Assembly: GCA_934630445.1 (NCBI GenBank)
Contig: CAKTWY010000006.1
Span: 1 to 30,186, forward strand
Length of the DNA: 30,186 nucleotides
From: an uncultured Eubacteriales bacterium
GTDB taxonomy: Bacteria > Bacillota > Clostridia > Oscillospirales > Butyricicoccaceae
Direction: 5' to 3'
The notes under the pieces are model-generated. The model was not told the origin of the DNA and ran no database searches. It saw nothing but the letters and a program-made list of their open reading frames with translations. This document shows, one piece after another, positions 8,248 through 14,811 of this stretch (the stretch's first letter is position 1; every line of letters begins with the position of its first letter). Made by a program: the position numbers and the translations under genes.

Positions 8248-9923
8248 AACGGACGTTTGAGGAGCATAAAGTGCGCCCTGTTCACAACCTGGACGGGCTT
8301 TGGGCGTTTCACACGGTGGATGACGCAGGCGGGGAAGGCCGGCAGATGCACCTGATGGTGCCCGGCTCGTGGGAGAGCCATCCGGACCTGTGCGCCTACA
8401 GAGGGCGCGGCGTGTACCGCAGGGAGATCGAGCTTTCCGCCGGGGCGAACCTTCTGCTGCATTTCGAAGGCGTCAGCCATACCGCCGAGGTGCTGCTTGA
8501 CGGAGAGCGCGTCGCGCGCCATTACGGCGCGTATACGGCGTTTTCCGCCGTGTGCAGCGGTGTTGAGGCTGGCGTGCACACCATCGAAGTGCGCGCTGAC
8601 AACCGTTTTACCAGGGAATCGGCCCTGCACATCCCGAACGACTATTATACATACGGCGGCCTGACGCGTCCGGTGACAGCCGAGGAGGTGGCAGACGTCT
8701 ATATCCGCACGCTCAGATGCCATACGTTCCGTGAAGGCGGCGTATGGCGCGCCCATATTGAACTGGCGCTGCGCAATCTCTCCGGCCATGCGCGCGAGGT
8801 GCAGTGCGAGGTGACGCTTGCCGGCGCCCGCGCCCGCATCGGCGCGCGTATGGAGGCAGGCCGGGAGAGCGTGTGTGAACTCGACCTGAAAACGCCCGCC
8901 GCCCGCCCCTGGAGCCCTGATGACCCGGCGCTCTTTTTCCTGACCGCGCGCCTTTTCGAGGGCGGCGAGGCGATCGATGATATGATCGACCGCGTCGGCT
9001 TCCGCGAGCTGACGGTCGATGGGGAGAAGATCCTCCTGAACGGCGAGGCGGTCTATCTCAAGGGCTTCAACCGGCATGAGGATCATCCTTCCCTCGGCGC
9101 GTCGCTCTCCGTGCAGGAGATGAACCGCGACCTGGACCTCATCCTGTGGACGGGCTCAAACACCGTGCGCACGTGCCATTATCCCAACGACCGCCGTTTC
9201 CTCGACCTGTGCGACGAGAAAGGACTCTTCGTCTGGGAAGAAGTGCACGCGCGCGGCCTGACGGAAGAAATGATGCGCCATGCGAACTTCCTCCCGCAGA
9301 GCCTTTCGTGCGCCGACGAGATGGTCGGCGCGCACTACAACCATCCGTGCATCATCCTCTGGGGGCTTCTCAACGAGTGCTCGAGCGATACGCCCTACGG
9401 CCGCTCGTGCTACGAGGCGATCATCGCGCGCCTGCGCGCGCTTGACGGCACGCGTCTGATCACGTTTGCCAGCGACAGGCATTATAAAGACATCTGCCTC
9501 GATCTGTGCGACGTCGTGAGCATGAATATCTACCCCGAGTGGTATTACGATATTGCGCCCGGCGATATGGCCGACGAGCTGAAAGCGTGGATCGAGACGA
9601 CCTCCGGGCGCGGCAAGCCGCTGATCATGAGCGAATTCGGCGCCGGCGGCATCTACGGCTACCGCTCGCCTGCGCGCGAAAAATGGAGTGAGGAGCGCCA
9701 GTGCGATATTCTTTCGCATTGCATCGAGCAGATGGGGAGCAGGGCGTATATTTCCGGCCTTCTCATCTGGCAGTTCTGCGACTGCCGCGTAACGGAAGAG
9801 GTTTGGGCCATGCGCCGGCCGAAGACACAGAACAACAAGGGCGTTTTCGACATCTACCGCCGTCCCAAGATGGCCGCGGAAGTCGTGCGCGCACTTTTTG
9901 CGAAGGTGGGGGAGAAAAAGTAA
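8244..9923 (+). CDS. Glycoside hydrolase family 2, beta-glucuronidase-like
   Basis: The 559-residue protein has the GH2 order of sugar-binding beta-sandwich (about 1-170), immunoglobulin-like domain (about 170-255) and TIM barrel. E378 in the L-L-N-E segment is the expected acid/base, and E464 in M-S-E-F-G-A is the expected nucleophile. N530-x-K532, followed by G-V-F and later R-P-K, matches the N-x-K motif that in E. coli beta-glucuronidase contacts the substrate carboxylate. This favours a glucuronidase over a galactosidase. The length is close to the roughly 600 residues usual for glucuronidases. No signal peptide is present, so it is probably cytoplasmic. The start overlaps the upstream GH gene by 4 nt with a GGAGGAG site, and its stop overlaps the next ATG by 1 nt. 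Substrate is inferred from motifs. Confidence 0.85.
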   Translation: MKRTFEEHKVRPVHNLDGLWAFHTVDDAGGEGRQMHLMVPGSWESHPDLCAYRGRGVYRREIELSAGANLLLHFEGVSHTAEVLLDGERVARHYGAYTAFSAVCSGVEAGVHTIEVRADNRFTRESALHIPNDYYTYGGLTRPVTAEEVADVYIRTLRCHTFREGGVWRAHIELALRNLSGHAREVQCEVTLAGARARIGARMEAGRESVCELDLKTPAARPWSPDDPALFFLTARLFEGGEAIDDMIDRVGFRELTVDGEKILLNGEAVYLKGFNRHEDHPSLGASLSVQEMNRDLDLILWTGSNTVRTCHYPNDRRFLDLCDEKGLFVWEEVHARGLTEEMMRHANFLPQSLSCADEMVGAHYNHPCIILWGLLNECSSDTPYGRSCYEAIIARLRALDGTRLITFASDRHYKDICLDLCDVVSMNIYPEWYYDIAPGDMADELKAWIETTSGRGKPLIMSEFGAGGIYGYRSPAREKWSEERQCDILSHCIEQMGSRAYISGLLIWQFCDCRVTEEVWAMRRPKTQNNKGVFDIYRRPKMAAEVVRALFAKVGEKK

Positions 9924-11023
9924 TGCGCATTCAGAAGGCAAGCGAGACGATGACTGCCAGGGAGCGCGTATTAAAGACCTTCAATCTCGAGCGCACGGAC
10001 CGCGTCACCATCGGCTACGAAGCCAACGCCGCTGTGCACCGCCGTTTTTCCGAGGCGCTCGGCATCCCTGATCACGACATGGAGAAAACGTATCAGGCGC
10101 TCGGCGTCGATTACCGCAGCATTCCGGTCCGCTACATCGGGCCGGAGCTTTTCCGCGCGCCGGAAGGGCGGCGCGTCAATCCCGTCGAGGGCTGCGTGAT
10201 GCGCTGGGTGGAGCATGAGACGGGCGGCTACTGGGATTTCTGCGACTTTCCGCTCAAAGATGCGACGGATGAGATGTTCGACGCTTTTCCGGTGCCAAAT
10301 CCGGATGATTTTGATTTTGACCTGGCCGAGCGCTTCTGCGCCGCGCACAGTGCGTATGCGCTGTATCTCGGCGGTCCGGGTGACCCTGACATTATCAACT
10401 CCAACGGTCGCATCATGGGCATGGAGGATATTCTTTGTCATCTCATGCTCGGAGATGAAGCGGCGCTGCGCTTTGTCCGCCGCCGCGCGGCGATGCAGCT
10501 CGGCGTCATGGAGCGCATGCTCCACCGCCTGAAGGGGAAGGTCGACTTCCTCTGGCTCGGCGAGGATCTCGGCACGCAGATCGCGCCCATGGTGAGCCTG
10601 GAGCTTTTCCGCGCGCAGATCCGCCCGATCCATCAGCAGTTTGTCGACCTTGCCGGGGCGTACCACATCCCGACCATCGTCCATACCTGCGGCAGCTCCA
10701 GCTGGGCGTATGAGGATTTTATTGAAATGGGCGTGCGCGGCGTCGACACGCTGCAGCCTGAGGCAAAGAATATGGATCCGCGCTATCTCAAAGAGCACTT
10801 CGGCGGCAGGCTTTGCTTTCGCGGCTGTATCTCCACGGCCGGGCCGCTGGCGTACGGCACCGCGGAGGAGACGGCGCGTGTCTGCCGCCGGACGCTTGAA
10901 ATCATGATGCCCGGATACGGTTATCACTTCGCGCCCACCCATTCCATCCAGGACAACACCCCGGTGGAGAATCTTTTCGCCATGTACAATACCGCGCACC
11001 AATACGGCGTTTACCGCGTATAG
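9923..11023 (+). CDS. Uroporphyrinogen decarboxylase-fold protein, methyltransferase-like
   Basis: The protein of 366 residues starts with an R-E-R-V-L-K-T-F helix typical of this fold and ends with the N-T-P-V-E-N-L-F segment common to uncharacterised members. It carries H254-T-C256-G, the H-x-C part of the zinc site of MtaA/MtbA/CmuA cobamide methyltransferases. The usual third ligand, a Cys in the A-P-G-C segment, is replaced by A337-P-T-H340, so H340 or C302 could take its place. True HemE activity is unlikely, because no other haem genes are present and the gene sits in a sugar operon. The start at 9923 follows a GGGGGA site. The Met at 9950 is an alternative. Many glycan clusters carry such genes, and their reaction is unknown. 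Confidence 0.75.
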   Translation: MRIQKASETMTARERVLKTFNLERTDRVTIGYEANAAVHRRFSEALGIPDHDMEKTYQALGVDYRSIPVRYIGPELFRAPEGRRVNPVEGCVMRWVEHETGGYWDFCDFPLKDATDEMFDAFPVPNPDDFDFDLAERFCAAHSAYALYLGGPGDPDIINSNGRIMGMEDILCHLMLGDEAALRFVRRRAAMQLGVMERMLHRLKGKVDFLWLGEDLGTQIAPMVSLELFRAQIRPIHQQFVDLAGAYHIPTIVHTCGSSSWAYEDFIEMGVRGVDTLQPEAKNMDPRYLKEHFGGRLCFRGCISTAGPLAYGTAEETARVCRRTLEIMMPGYGYHFAPTHSIQDNTPVENLFAMYNTAHQYGVYRV

Positions 11024-11045
11024 CAGCCGGCCTGCGGCTGCCTTC
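11023..11045 (+). terminator. Hairpin at the end of the glycan operon
   Basis: A 7-bp GC-rich stem (11023-11029 with 11035-11041, 5-nt loop) begins on the last base of the stop codon and is followed by a short pyrimidine tract rather than a clean T-run. It is a possible weak terminator or transcript 3'-end hairpin. Confidence 0.4.
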
Positions 11046-11119
11046 TATAGGCATGTGCGTTCGCTGCCCGCGAGGGGGCGCGCACGAACGAAATCAATTT
11101 GATTACAGAACAGTAAAAA

Positions 11120-11160
11120 ACGGATGTCCGCCAAAAAGTTTTTTCTTGGCGGACATCCGT
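11120..11160. terminator. Strong bidirectional Rho-independent terminator
   Basis: A perfect 15-bp stem (11120-11134 with 11146-11160) encloses an 11-nt loop. An A-run precedes it (11115-11120) and a T-rich stretch follows (from 11164), so it can act in both directions. It separates the glycan operon from the small gene at 11251. Confidence 0.7.
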
Positions 11161-11190
11161 CATTTTCCAGCATTTTCCGACATAAATAAA

Positions 11191-11199
11191 TGATATAAT
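11191..11199 (+). promoter_or_regulatory. Extended -10 promoter of the small ORF at 11251
   Basis: TGATATAAT is a TGn plus perfect TATAAT element, with no clear -35. Transcription would start near 11206, about 45 nt before the ATG at 11251. Confidence 0.5.
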
Positions 11200-11250
11200 G
11201 GCGTGGATACTAAAGACAAAATACAAATTATGAAAGGATTCGTGAATCAA

Positions 11251-11541
11251 ATGAGCGAAAACACGCCCTGCGCAGCGCTAAGCAGCCCCCGGCCGGAAAT
11301 GGAGCGGATCGACGTCATACCGCGCGCCGGGCTGCCCGGCGCACACGCCGGAGGCGAGCTTGCAGTGCTTGCGGAGGAGATTGCGCGCCTTCGCGCAGCG
11401 CTCGAAATGCGCTTGGAAAAAGACAGTGCGCAGGACCTTTTGCAGATCGCATGCATGCCGGAGTACCGCGCGCTGGAAAGCGCGGCAAATACATACATGC
11501 AGCGCGCCTCATCCGCGCCGCTGCCCGCCCGCGCAGTTTAA
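11251..11541 (+). CDS. Small protein of unknown function
   Basis: This 96-residue protein is not recognised. The ATG at 11251 lies 12 nt after an AAAGGA site (11233-11238). An in-frame GTG at 11242 is an alternative, but its spacing is only 3 nt. The N-terminal third is Pro/Gly/Ala rich and probably disordered. Residues about 35-80 form a charged helix (L-A-E-E-I-A-R-L-R-A-A-L-E followed by another helical stretch) that could be a coiled coil. There is no signal peptide or membrane segment. It has its own extended -10 promoter and is closed by a 15-bp terminator, so it appears to be a deliberate single-gene unit rather than a chance frame. No partner is suggested by the neighbours. Confidence 0.6.
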   Translation: MSENTPCAALSSPRPEMERIDVIPRAGLPGAHAGGELAVLAEEIARLRAALEMRLEKDSAQDLLQIACMPEYRALESAANTYMQRASSAPLPARAV

Positions 11542-11559
11542 GCGCGCAAAACAGAATGC

Positions 11560-11594
11560 AAAAGGGTGCTGCATGATCAATGCAGCACCCTTTT
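11560..11594. terminator. Bidirectional terminator between convergent genes
   Basis: A perfect 15-bp stem (11560-11574 with 11580-11594) with a 5-nt loop starts with AAAA and ends with TTTT. It lies between the small plus-strand gene and the minus-strand zinc-ribbon gene and can serve both. Confidence 0.85.
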
Positions 11595-11654
11595 CGCTAT
11601 CGCATTCGCCTTTCTGTGCCCTGCGGGCGATAGAAGCGCCGCGATGCGCGCACC

Positions 11655-12134
11655 CTACACGATACTGAAGAAAAATACCGTCAGGATCAGCAGAACCGGC
11701 ACCGCAACCAGACAGGCCAGCAGCACCCACAGGCCCGTGCCCGAAGCGCCCTGCGCGGGAGTGAGCACGTTCGCAGGCCGCCCTTCCGGCAGCGGCGCGC
11801 CGCAGTACGCGCAGACCCTCCATTCCGCATCGACGGCCTTTCCGCAGGCGTCGCAGTGGTATTTCAGCGCCGAGGCGCACTGCGGGCAGGCGATAAAGTC
11901 TTCCGATACGGGCGCGCCGCAGTGTGCGCACACCAGGCTTTTGTGTGAAGAACGGACCACAAGATAAATGACCAGTCCGATAAATCCCGGCGCGAGCGCC
12001 GCGACAAGGCTCCACAGGATCGCGTCCATGGCGCGGCTTTTCGCATCGCGGTAGACGATGATGCCCGTCAGCACCGGCGCGGCAATGGCGGCCAGCGCAA
12101 AGAGGAGCAGCGGGAAGACGGCAAACAGAGACAT
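11655..12134 (-). CDS. Membrane protein with PLDc_N-like region and two zinc ribbons
   Basis: The 159-residue protein has two N-terminal membrane segments (about 4-26 and 38-61) with the intervening D-A-K-S-R-x-M-D motif and the A-P-G-F-I-G-L-V-I-Y-L segment typical of PLDc_N (phospholipase D nuclease N-terminal) domains. It then has four CxxC pairs (C-A-H-C, C-P-Q-C, C-D-A-C, C-A-Y-C) that would form two zinc ribbons in residues about 69-114. A third membrane segment follows near the C-terminus. The ribbons could bind protein or nucleic acid, but the role is unknown. A strong AAGGAGGTG site lies 8 nt upstream of 12134. It is the last gene of the ECF sigma operon, 3 nt after the smaller zinc-ribbon gene. 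Confidence 0.8.
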   Translation of the reverse strand: MSLFAVFPLLLFALAAIAAPVLTGIIVYRDAKSRAMDAILWSLVAALAPGFIGLVIYLVVRSSHKSLVCAHCGAPVSEDFIACPQCASALKYHCDACGKAVDAEWRVCAYCGAPLPEGRPANVLTPAQGASGTGLWVLLACLVAVPVLLILTVFFFSIV

Positions 12135-12137
12135 TTT

Positions 12138-12344
12138 TTAACGCACCTCCTTTTCATGCCGCGCGCCGCAGTATGGGCATACGCGGTATTCCGGCCTGAT
12201 CGTGCGCCCGCACACGGGGCAGCGCGCGCTGCGCGCACGCCGCAGCAAAACCACAGCCGCGACCGCCGCCGCGAGCAGCAGCGCGCATACGATGAGGACC
12301 ATGATCAGCGCCGCAAAATTGATTCCTGTTACTGCCGGAGCCAT
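12138..12344 (-). CDS. Small single-span membrane protein with zinc ribbon
   Basis: The 68-residue protein has one long hydrophobic helix (about residues 9-34) followed by a positively charged R-R-A-R segment and a zinc ribbon made by C-P-V-C and C-P-Y-C pairs, with the ribbon predicted on the cytoplasmic side. The frame extends upstream, but the ATG at 12344 has a GAGGGAG ribosome site 7 nt away and fits the membrane-protein pattern. Its start overlaps the end of the upstream membrane gene by 16 nt. It resembles the ribbons of the following gene, so the two may have arisen by duplication. Confidence 0.75.
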   Translation of the reverse strand: MAPAVTGINFAALIMVLIVCALLLAAAVAAVVLLRRARSARCPVCGRTIRPEYRVCPYCGARHEKEVR

Positions 12345-12652
12345 AAGATATCTCCCTCTCTTTTGTTTTGTGCGGCTGTCTCCATACGCAGGCACGCCGC
12401 CGCGAGGGCCGCTCCGCCCGACATGCCCCACAGGGAGACGATCGCCGCCGCCGCTCCCCAGCGCGGTGAAACGCAGAATATCCGAACCACAGCCGCGACC
12501 GCCGCCAGCGCGTAGAGCAGCGCCGGCACGCATGCCGCGACGGCAAGGCGCCGCGCGCCGCGCCGCGCAGCTTCGGCCGCGAGCGCGCGTTCCGACACGG
12601 CGGGCGGCGGCGCTTCCTGTGTCAGATATGCGCGAAGACGTTTTTCATCCAT
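12329..12652 (-). CDS. Small membrane protein, candidate anti-sigma factor
   Basis: This 107-residue protein has a short cytoplasmic N-terminus (about 35 residues, charged, helical) and two hydrophobic segments (about 36-62 and 67-88). It overlaps the end of the ECF sigma gene by 8 nt, the usual place for a cognate anti-sigma factor. No zinc-binding H-x3-C-x2-C anti-sigma motif is present, so the assignment rests on position and topology alone. It could equally be an unrelated small membrane protein. Confidence 0.6.
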   Translation of the reverse strand: MDEKRLRAYLTQEAPPPAVSERALAAEAARRGARRLAVAACVPALLYALAAVAAVVRIFCVSPRWGAAAAIVSLWGMSGGAALAAACLRMETAAQNKREGDILWLRQ

Positions 12653-13106
12653 ACTCCTTCAGCTCCTCTCTGAGCAATGCCCTGGCCCGGCTCAGGCGCG
12701 ACTTGACCGTTCCCGTGCGCACGCCGAGCGCGTGCGCCGTTTCTTCCACGCTGCAGGCGTTGAAGGAATAGAGCAGCACCGTCAGGCGGAGCGGCTCGGA
12801 AAGACGGTCGACCGCCTCGCGCACATCGGAATAGTCCTCCTGCGCGTTCACGGCCGGGCACTGTGCATCGCGTGCGTGCAGCATCTGTGCGAGCTTCTGC
12901 CGCCTGAGCTGGTCACGCCATGCGTTCACGCAGATGCGCGACAGCCACGCGTCAAAGGGGCGCGACGTATCGTAACGTGCCCGCGCGCGCCAGGCGCGCA
13001 GCCATGTCTCCTGATAAAGGTCCTGCGCGTCTGCGCCGTACCGGCACAGCCTCAGGCACAGCGCGTAGAGCCGCGCGCCATACAGGCCGATATACTCGTC
13101 AAACAC
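12645..13106 (-). CDS. ECF-family RNA polymerase sigma factor
   Basis: This 153-residue protein has the size and two-domain plan of ECF sigma factors. Region 2 (about residues 3-68) includes D-L-Y-Q-E-T-W-L-R-A-W and F-D-A-W-L-S-R-I-C-V-N-A-W-R-D, which bind core polymerase and the -10 element. Region 4 (about 95-150) has the helix-turn-helix S-V-E-E-T-A-H-A-L-G-V-R-T-G-T-V-K-S-R-L that reads the -35 element. The start is GTG at 13106 with a GAGGTG site upstream. It heads a four-gene minus-strand operon with a candidate anti-sigma factor and two zinc-ribbon membrane proteins, and a matching ECF-type promoter lies upstream, so it probably activates its own operon. The inducing signal is not visible. 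Confidence 0.93.
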   Translation of the reverse strand: MFDEYIGLYGARLYALCLRLCRYGADAQDLYQETWLRAWRARARYDTSRPFDAWLSRICVNAWRDQLRRQKLAQMLHARDAQCPAVNAQEDYSDVREAVDRLSEPLRLTVLLYSFNACSVEETAHALGVRTGTVKSRLSRARALLREELKEYG

Positions 13107-13181
13107 ACATTCACCTCACCCTGCCGCGCCGCCCGGCGCGGACGTTTGTTCCGCTTCCGAACGAGACGCTTCTCATAAAGA

Positions 13182-13209
13182 TATACGCGCCTGGCGGCCG
13201 TGCGGTTCC
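13182..13209 (-). promoter_or_regulatory. ECF-type promoter of the sigma operon
   Basis: On the minus strand a GGAACC -35 (13209-13204) is separated by exactly 16 nt from a CGTATA -10 (13187-13182). CGTATA is the -10 sequence known for B. subtilis SigW-type promoters, and GGAAC is the general ECF -35 core. An A/T-rich tract just upstream (13211-13228) could be an UP element. The start would be near 13175, about 70 nt before the GTG. This indicates autoregulation. Confidence 0.7.
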
Positions 13210-13271
13210 CCAAAAATTTGTTTTTTTTGCAAAGCGGAAAAACGGGATTTGCGCCGGCTGCCGAATGCTTT

Positions 13272-13301
13272 TGCATATTTTCCCATCCGCATGCCATACT
13301 A
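13272..13301 (+). promoter_or_regulatory. Sigma-G-like (forespore) promoter of the ger operon
   Basis: TGCATA (13272-13277), a 17-nt spacer and CATACTA (13295-13301) closely match the known sigma-G consensus, whose -10 is CATACTA-like and whose -35 is of G-N-A-T-R type. Germination receptor operons in Bacillus are sigma-G-dependent, so the position about 47 nt before the gerA ATG fits well. Confidence 0.7.
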
Positions 13302-13347
13302 AGACATGCCCGCCGGCAAAAACCAATGAAACAGGGGATGAAAGAGC

Positions 13348-14811
13348 ATGTCACTCTACCAGACACCCGAAAGCTTCACGCGCAGCGTGGAGAAAAACAT
13401 CCATATGATGCAGAAACTTTTTGAACACGACAGCACCTTTCTTCTGCGCGAGCTGACAAATAAACACGATCCGTCGTGGCGCTTTGTGCTGTTTTTTATC
13501 GACGGCATGGCAAACGCCGAGCTGATGAGCGAAAATATCGTCGAGCCGCTGACGCACTTTCAGCCGCCGGACACGGCGCCGGCCGACCTGATCGACTATC
13601 TCATGCGCCAGGTGGTCGAGGCGGTCGAGATCAAGCGCGCCGCGAAGCCGGACGATATCCTCTCCTCGCTGGTGTACGGCGATACCATTCTCTTCTGCGA
13701 GGGCGCGTCGGACGCGATCATTATCGACACCAAAAGCTTCCCCCACCGTTCCGTGTCAGAGCCGGAGAACGAGCCATCGCTCAAAGGTCCGCGCGAGGGC
13801 TTTAACGAGACGCTCATGCAGAATATGGCCCTGATCCGCAAAAAGATCCGCACCCACCACCTGAAAATGGAATTTTCCACCGTGGGGGAGACGACGCACA
13901 CCAATATCTGCGTGACATATATCGACGACGTCGTCGACCGTGAGGCGCTCAGAGAGCTCAAAGACCGCCTTTCCCGCTTCCGGATGGACGGGATCCTCGA
14001 TTCCAACTATCTGCAGGAATATATCCGCGACGCGCCCTATTCGCCGTTCAAGACCGTAGGCAATACCGAGCGGCCCGACATCGTCGCCGCCAAGCTTCTG
14101 GAAGGGCGCATCGCCGTGCTGGTCGACGGCAGCCCCGTGGCGCTGACCGTGCCGTTTGCGTTTATCGAGCACTTTCAGGCAAACGACGATTACTATACCA
14201 ATTATCTCTTTTCCTCTGTGATGCGGCTGCTGCGCGTGGCGGGCTTTTTTGTTACGGTACTCCTGCCGGCGGTTTACGTCGCGCTGATCACCTATCATCA
14301 GGAAATGATCCCTACCGAGCTGATTTTCAGCATCGCCGAGGCGCGGCGCGGCGTGCCCTTTCCAAGTGTGCTGGAGGCTTTCGGCATGCTTGTCGCGTTT
14401 GAAATTCTGCGCGAGGCCGGCACACGCGCGCCGGCAGCCGTGGGGCAGACGCTGGGCATCGTCGGCGGTCTGGTGCTCGGTCAGTCGGCAGTCGAGGCGC
14501 GCCTTGTCAGCGCGCCCATGCTCATCATCGTCGCCTTTTCCGGCGTGACGGCGCTCATGGTGCCGCGCCTTCGCGGGGCGAATATCCTCCTGCGCGCGCT
14601 GTTCCTGCTCGCCGCGGCTCTTTTTGGGCTTTATGGGTGCGGTTTTGCGCTTCTGTTCGTGGCGGTACACCTTTGCAGACTGCGCTCCTTCGGCGTGCCG
14701 GTGCTTGTCGGCGCCGCCGCGGGTTCCGGCGGGGAGGATATCCTGATCAGAAAGCCGTGGTTCCGCATGAAGCCAAAGGGCAGAGATGTCGCCGGCAGGG
14801 GGAGGAGCTAA
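13348..14811 (+). CDS. gerAA: Spore germination receptor A subunit (GerA/GerK family)
   Basis: The 487-residue protein has the GerA plan: a large N-terminal soluble region (about 1-285) with L-T-N, F-I-D-G-M and the E-x-Y-I-R-D-A-P-Y-S-P-F segment, followed by a membrane region of four to five helices from about 290. That region includes the conserved F-E-I-L-R-E-A-G-T-R-x-P and G-I-V-G-G-L-V-L-G-Q-S-A-V motifs. It is one of three subunits of an inner-membrane nutrient receptor in spores. The start follows an AGGGGA site 9 nt upstream, and the stop overlaps the gerC start by 1 nt. It is the first gene behind a sigma-G-like promoter. The symbol denotes the subunit type, and the exact paralogue (GerA, GerB, GerK) is not resolved. 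Confidence 0.93.
   Translation: MSLYQTPESFTRSVEKNIHMMQKLFEHDSTFLLRELTNKHDPSWRFVLFFIDGMANAELMSENIVEPLTHFQPPDTAPADLIDYLMRQVVEAVEIKRAAKPDDILSSLVYGDTILFCEGASDAIIIDTKSFPHRSVSEPENEPSLKGPREGFNETLMQNMALIRKKIRTHHLKMEFSTVGETTHTNICVTYIDDVVDREALRELKDRLSRFRMDGILDSNYLQEYIRDAPYSPFKTVGNTERPDIVAAKLLEGRIAVLVDGSPVALTVPFAFIEHFQANDDYYTNYLFSSVMRLLRVAGFFVTVLLPAVYVALITYHQEMIPTELIFSIAEARRGVPFPSVLEAFGMLVAFEILREAGTRAPAAVGQTLGIVGGLVLGQSAVEARLVSAPMLIIVAFSGVTALMVPRLRGANILLRALFLLAAALFGLYGCGFALLFVAVHLCRLRSFGVPVLVGAAAGSGGEDILIRKPWFRMKPKGRDVAGRGRS

Noticed and set aside
9923..11023. Haem biosynthesis uroporphyrinogen decarboxylase (HemE)
   Set aside because: The H-x-C-G motif, the sugar-operon context and the absence of other haem genes point to the methyltransferase-like branch of this fold.
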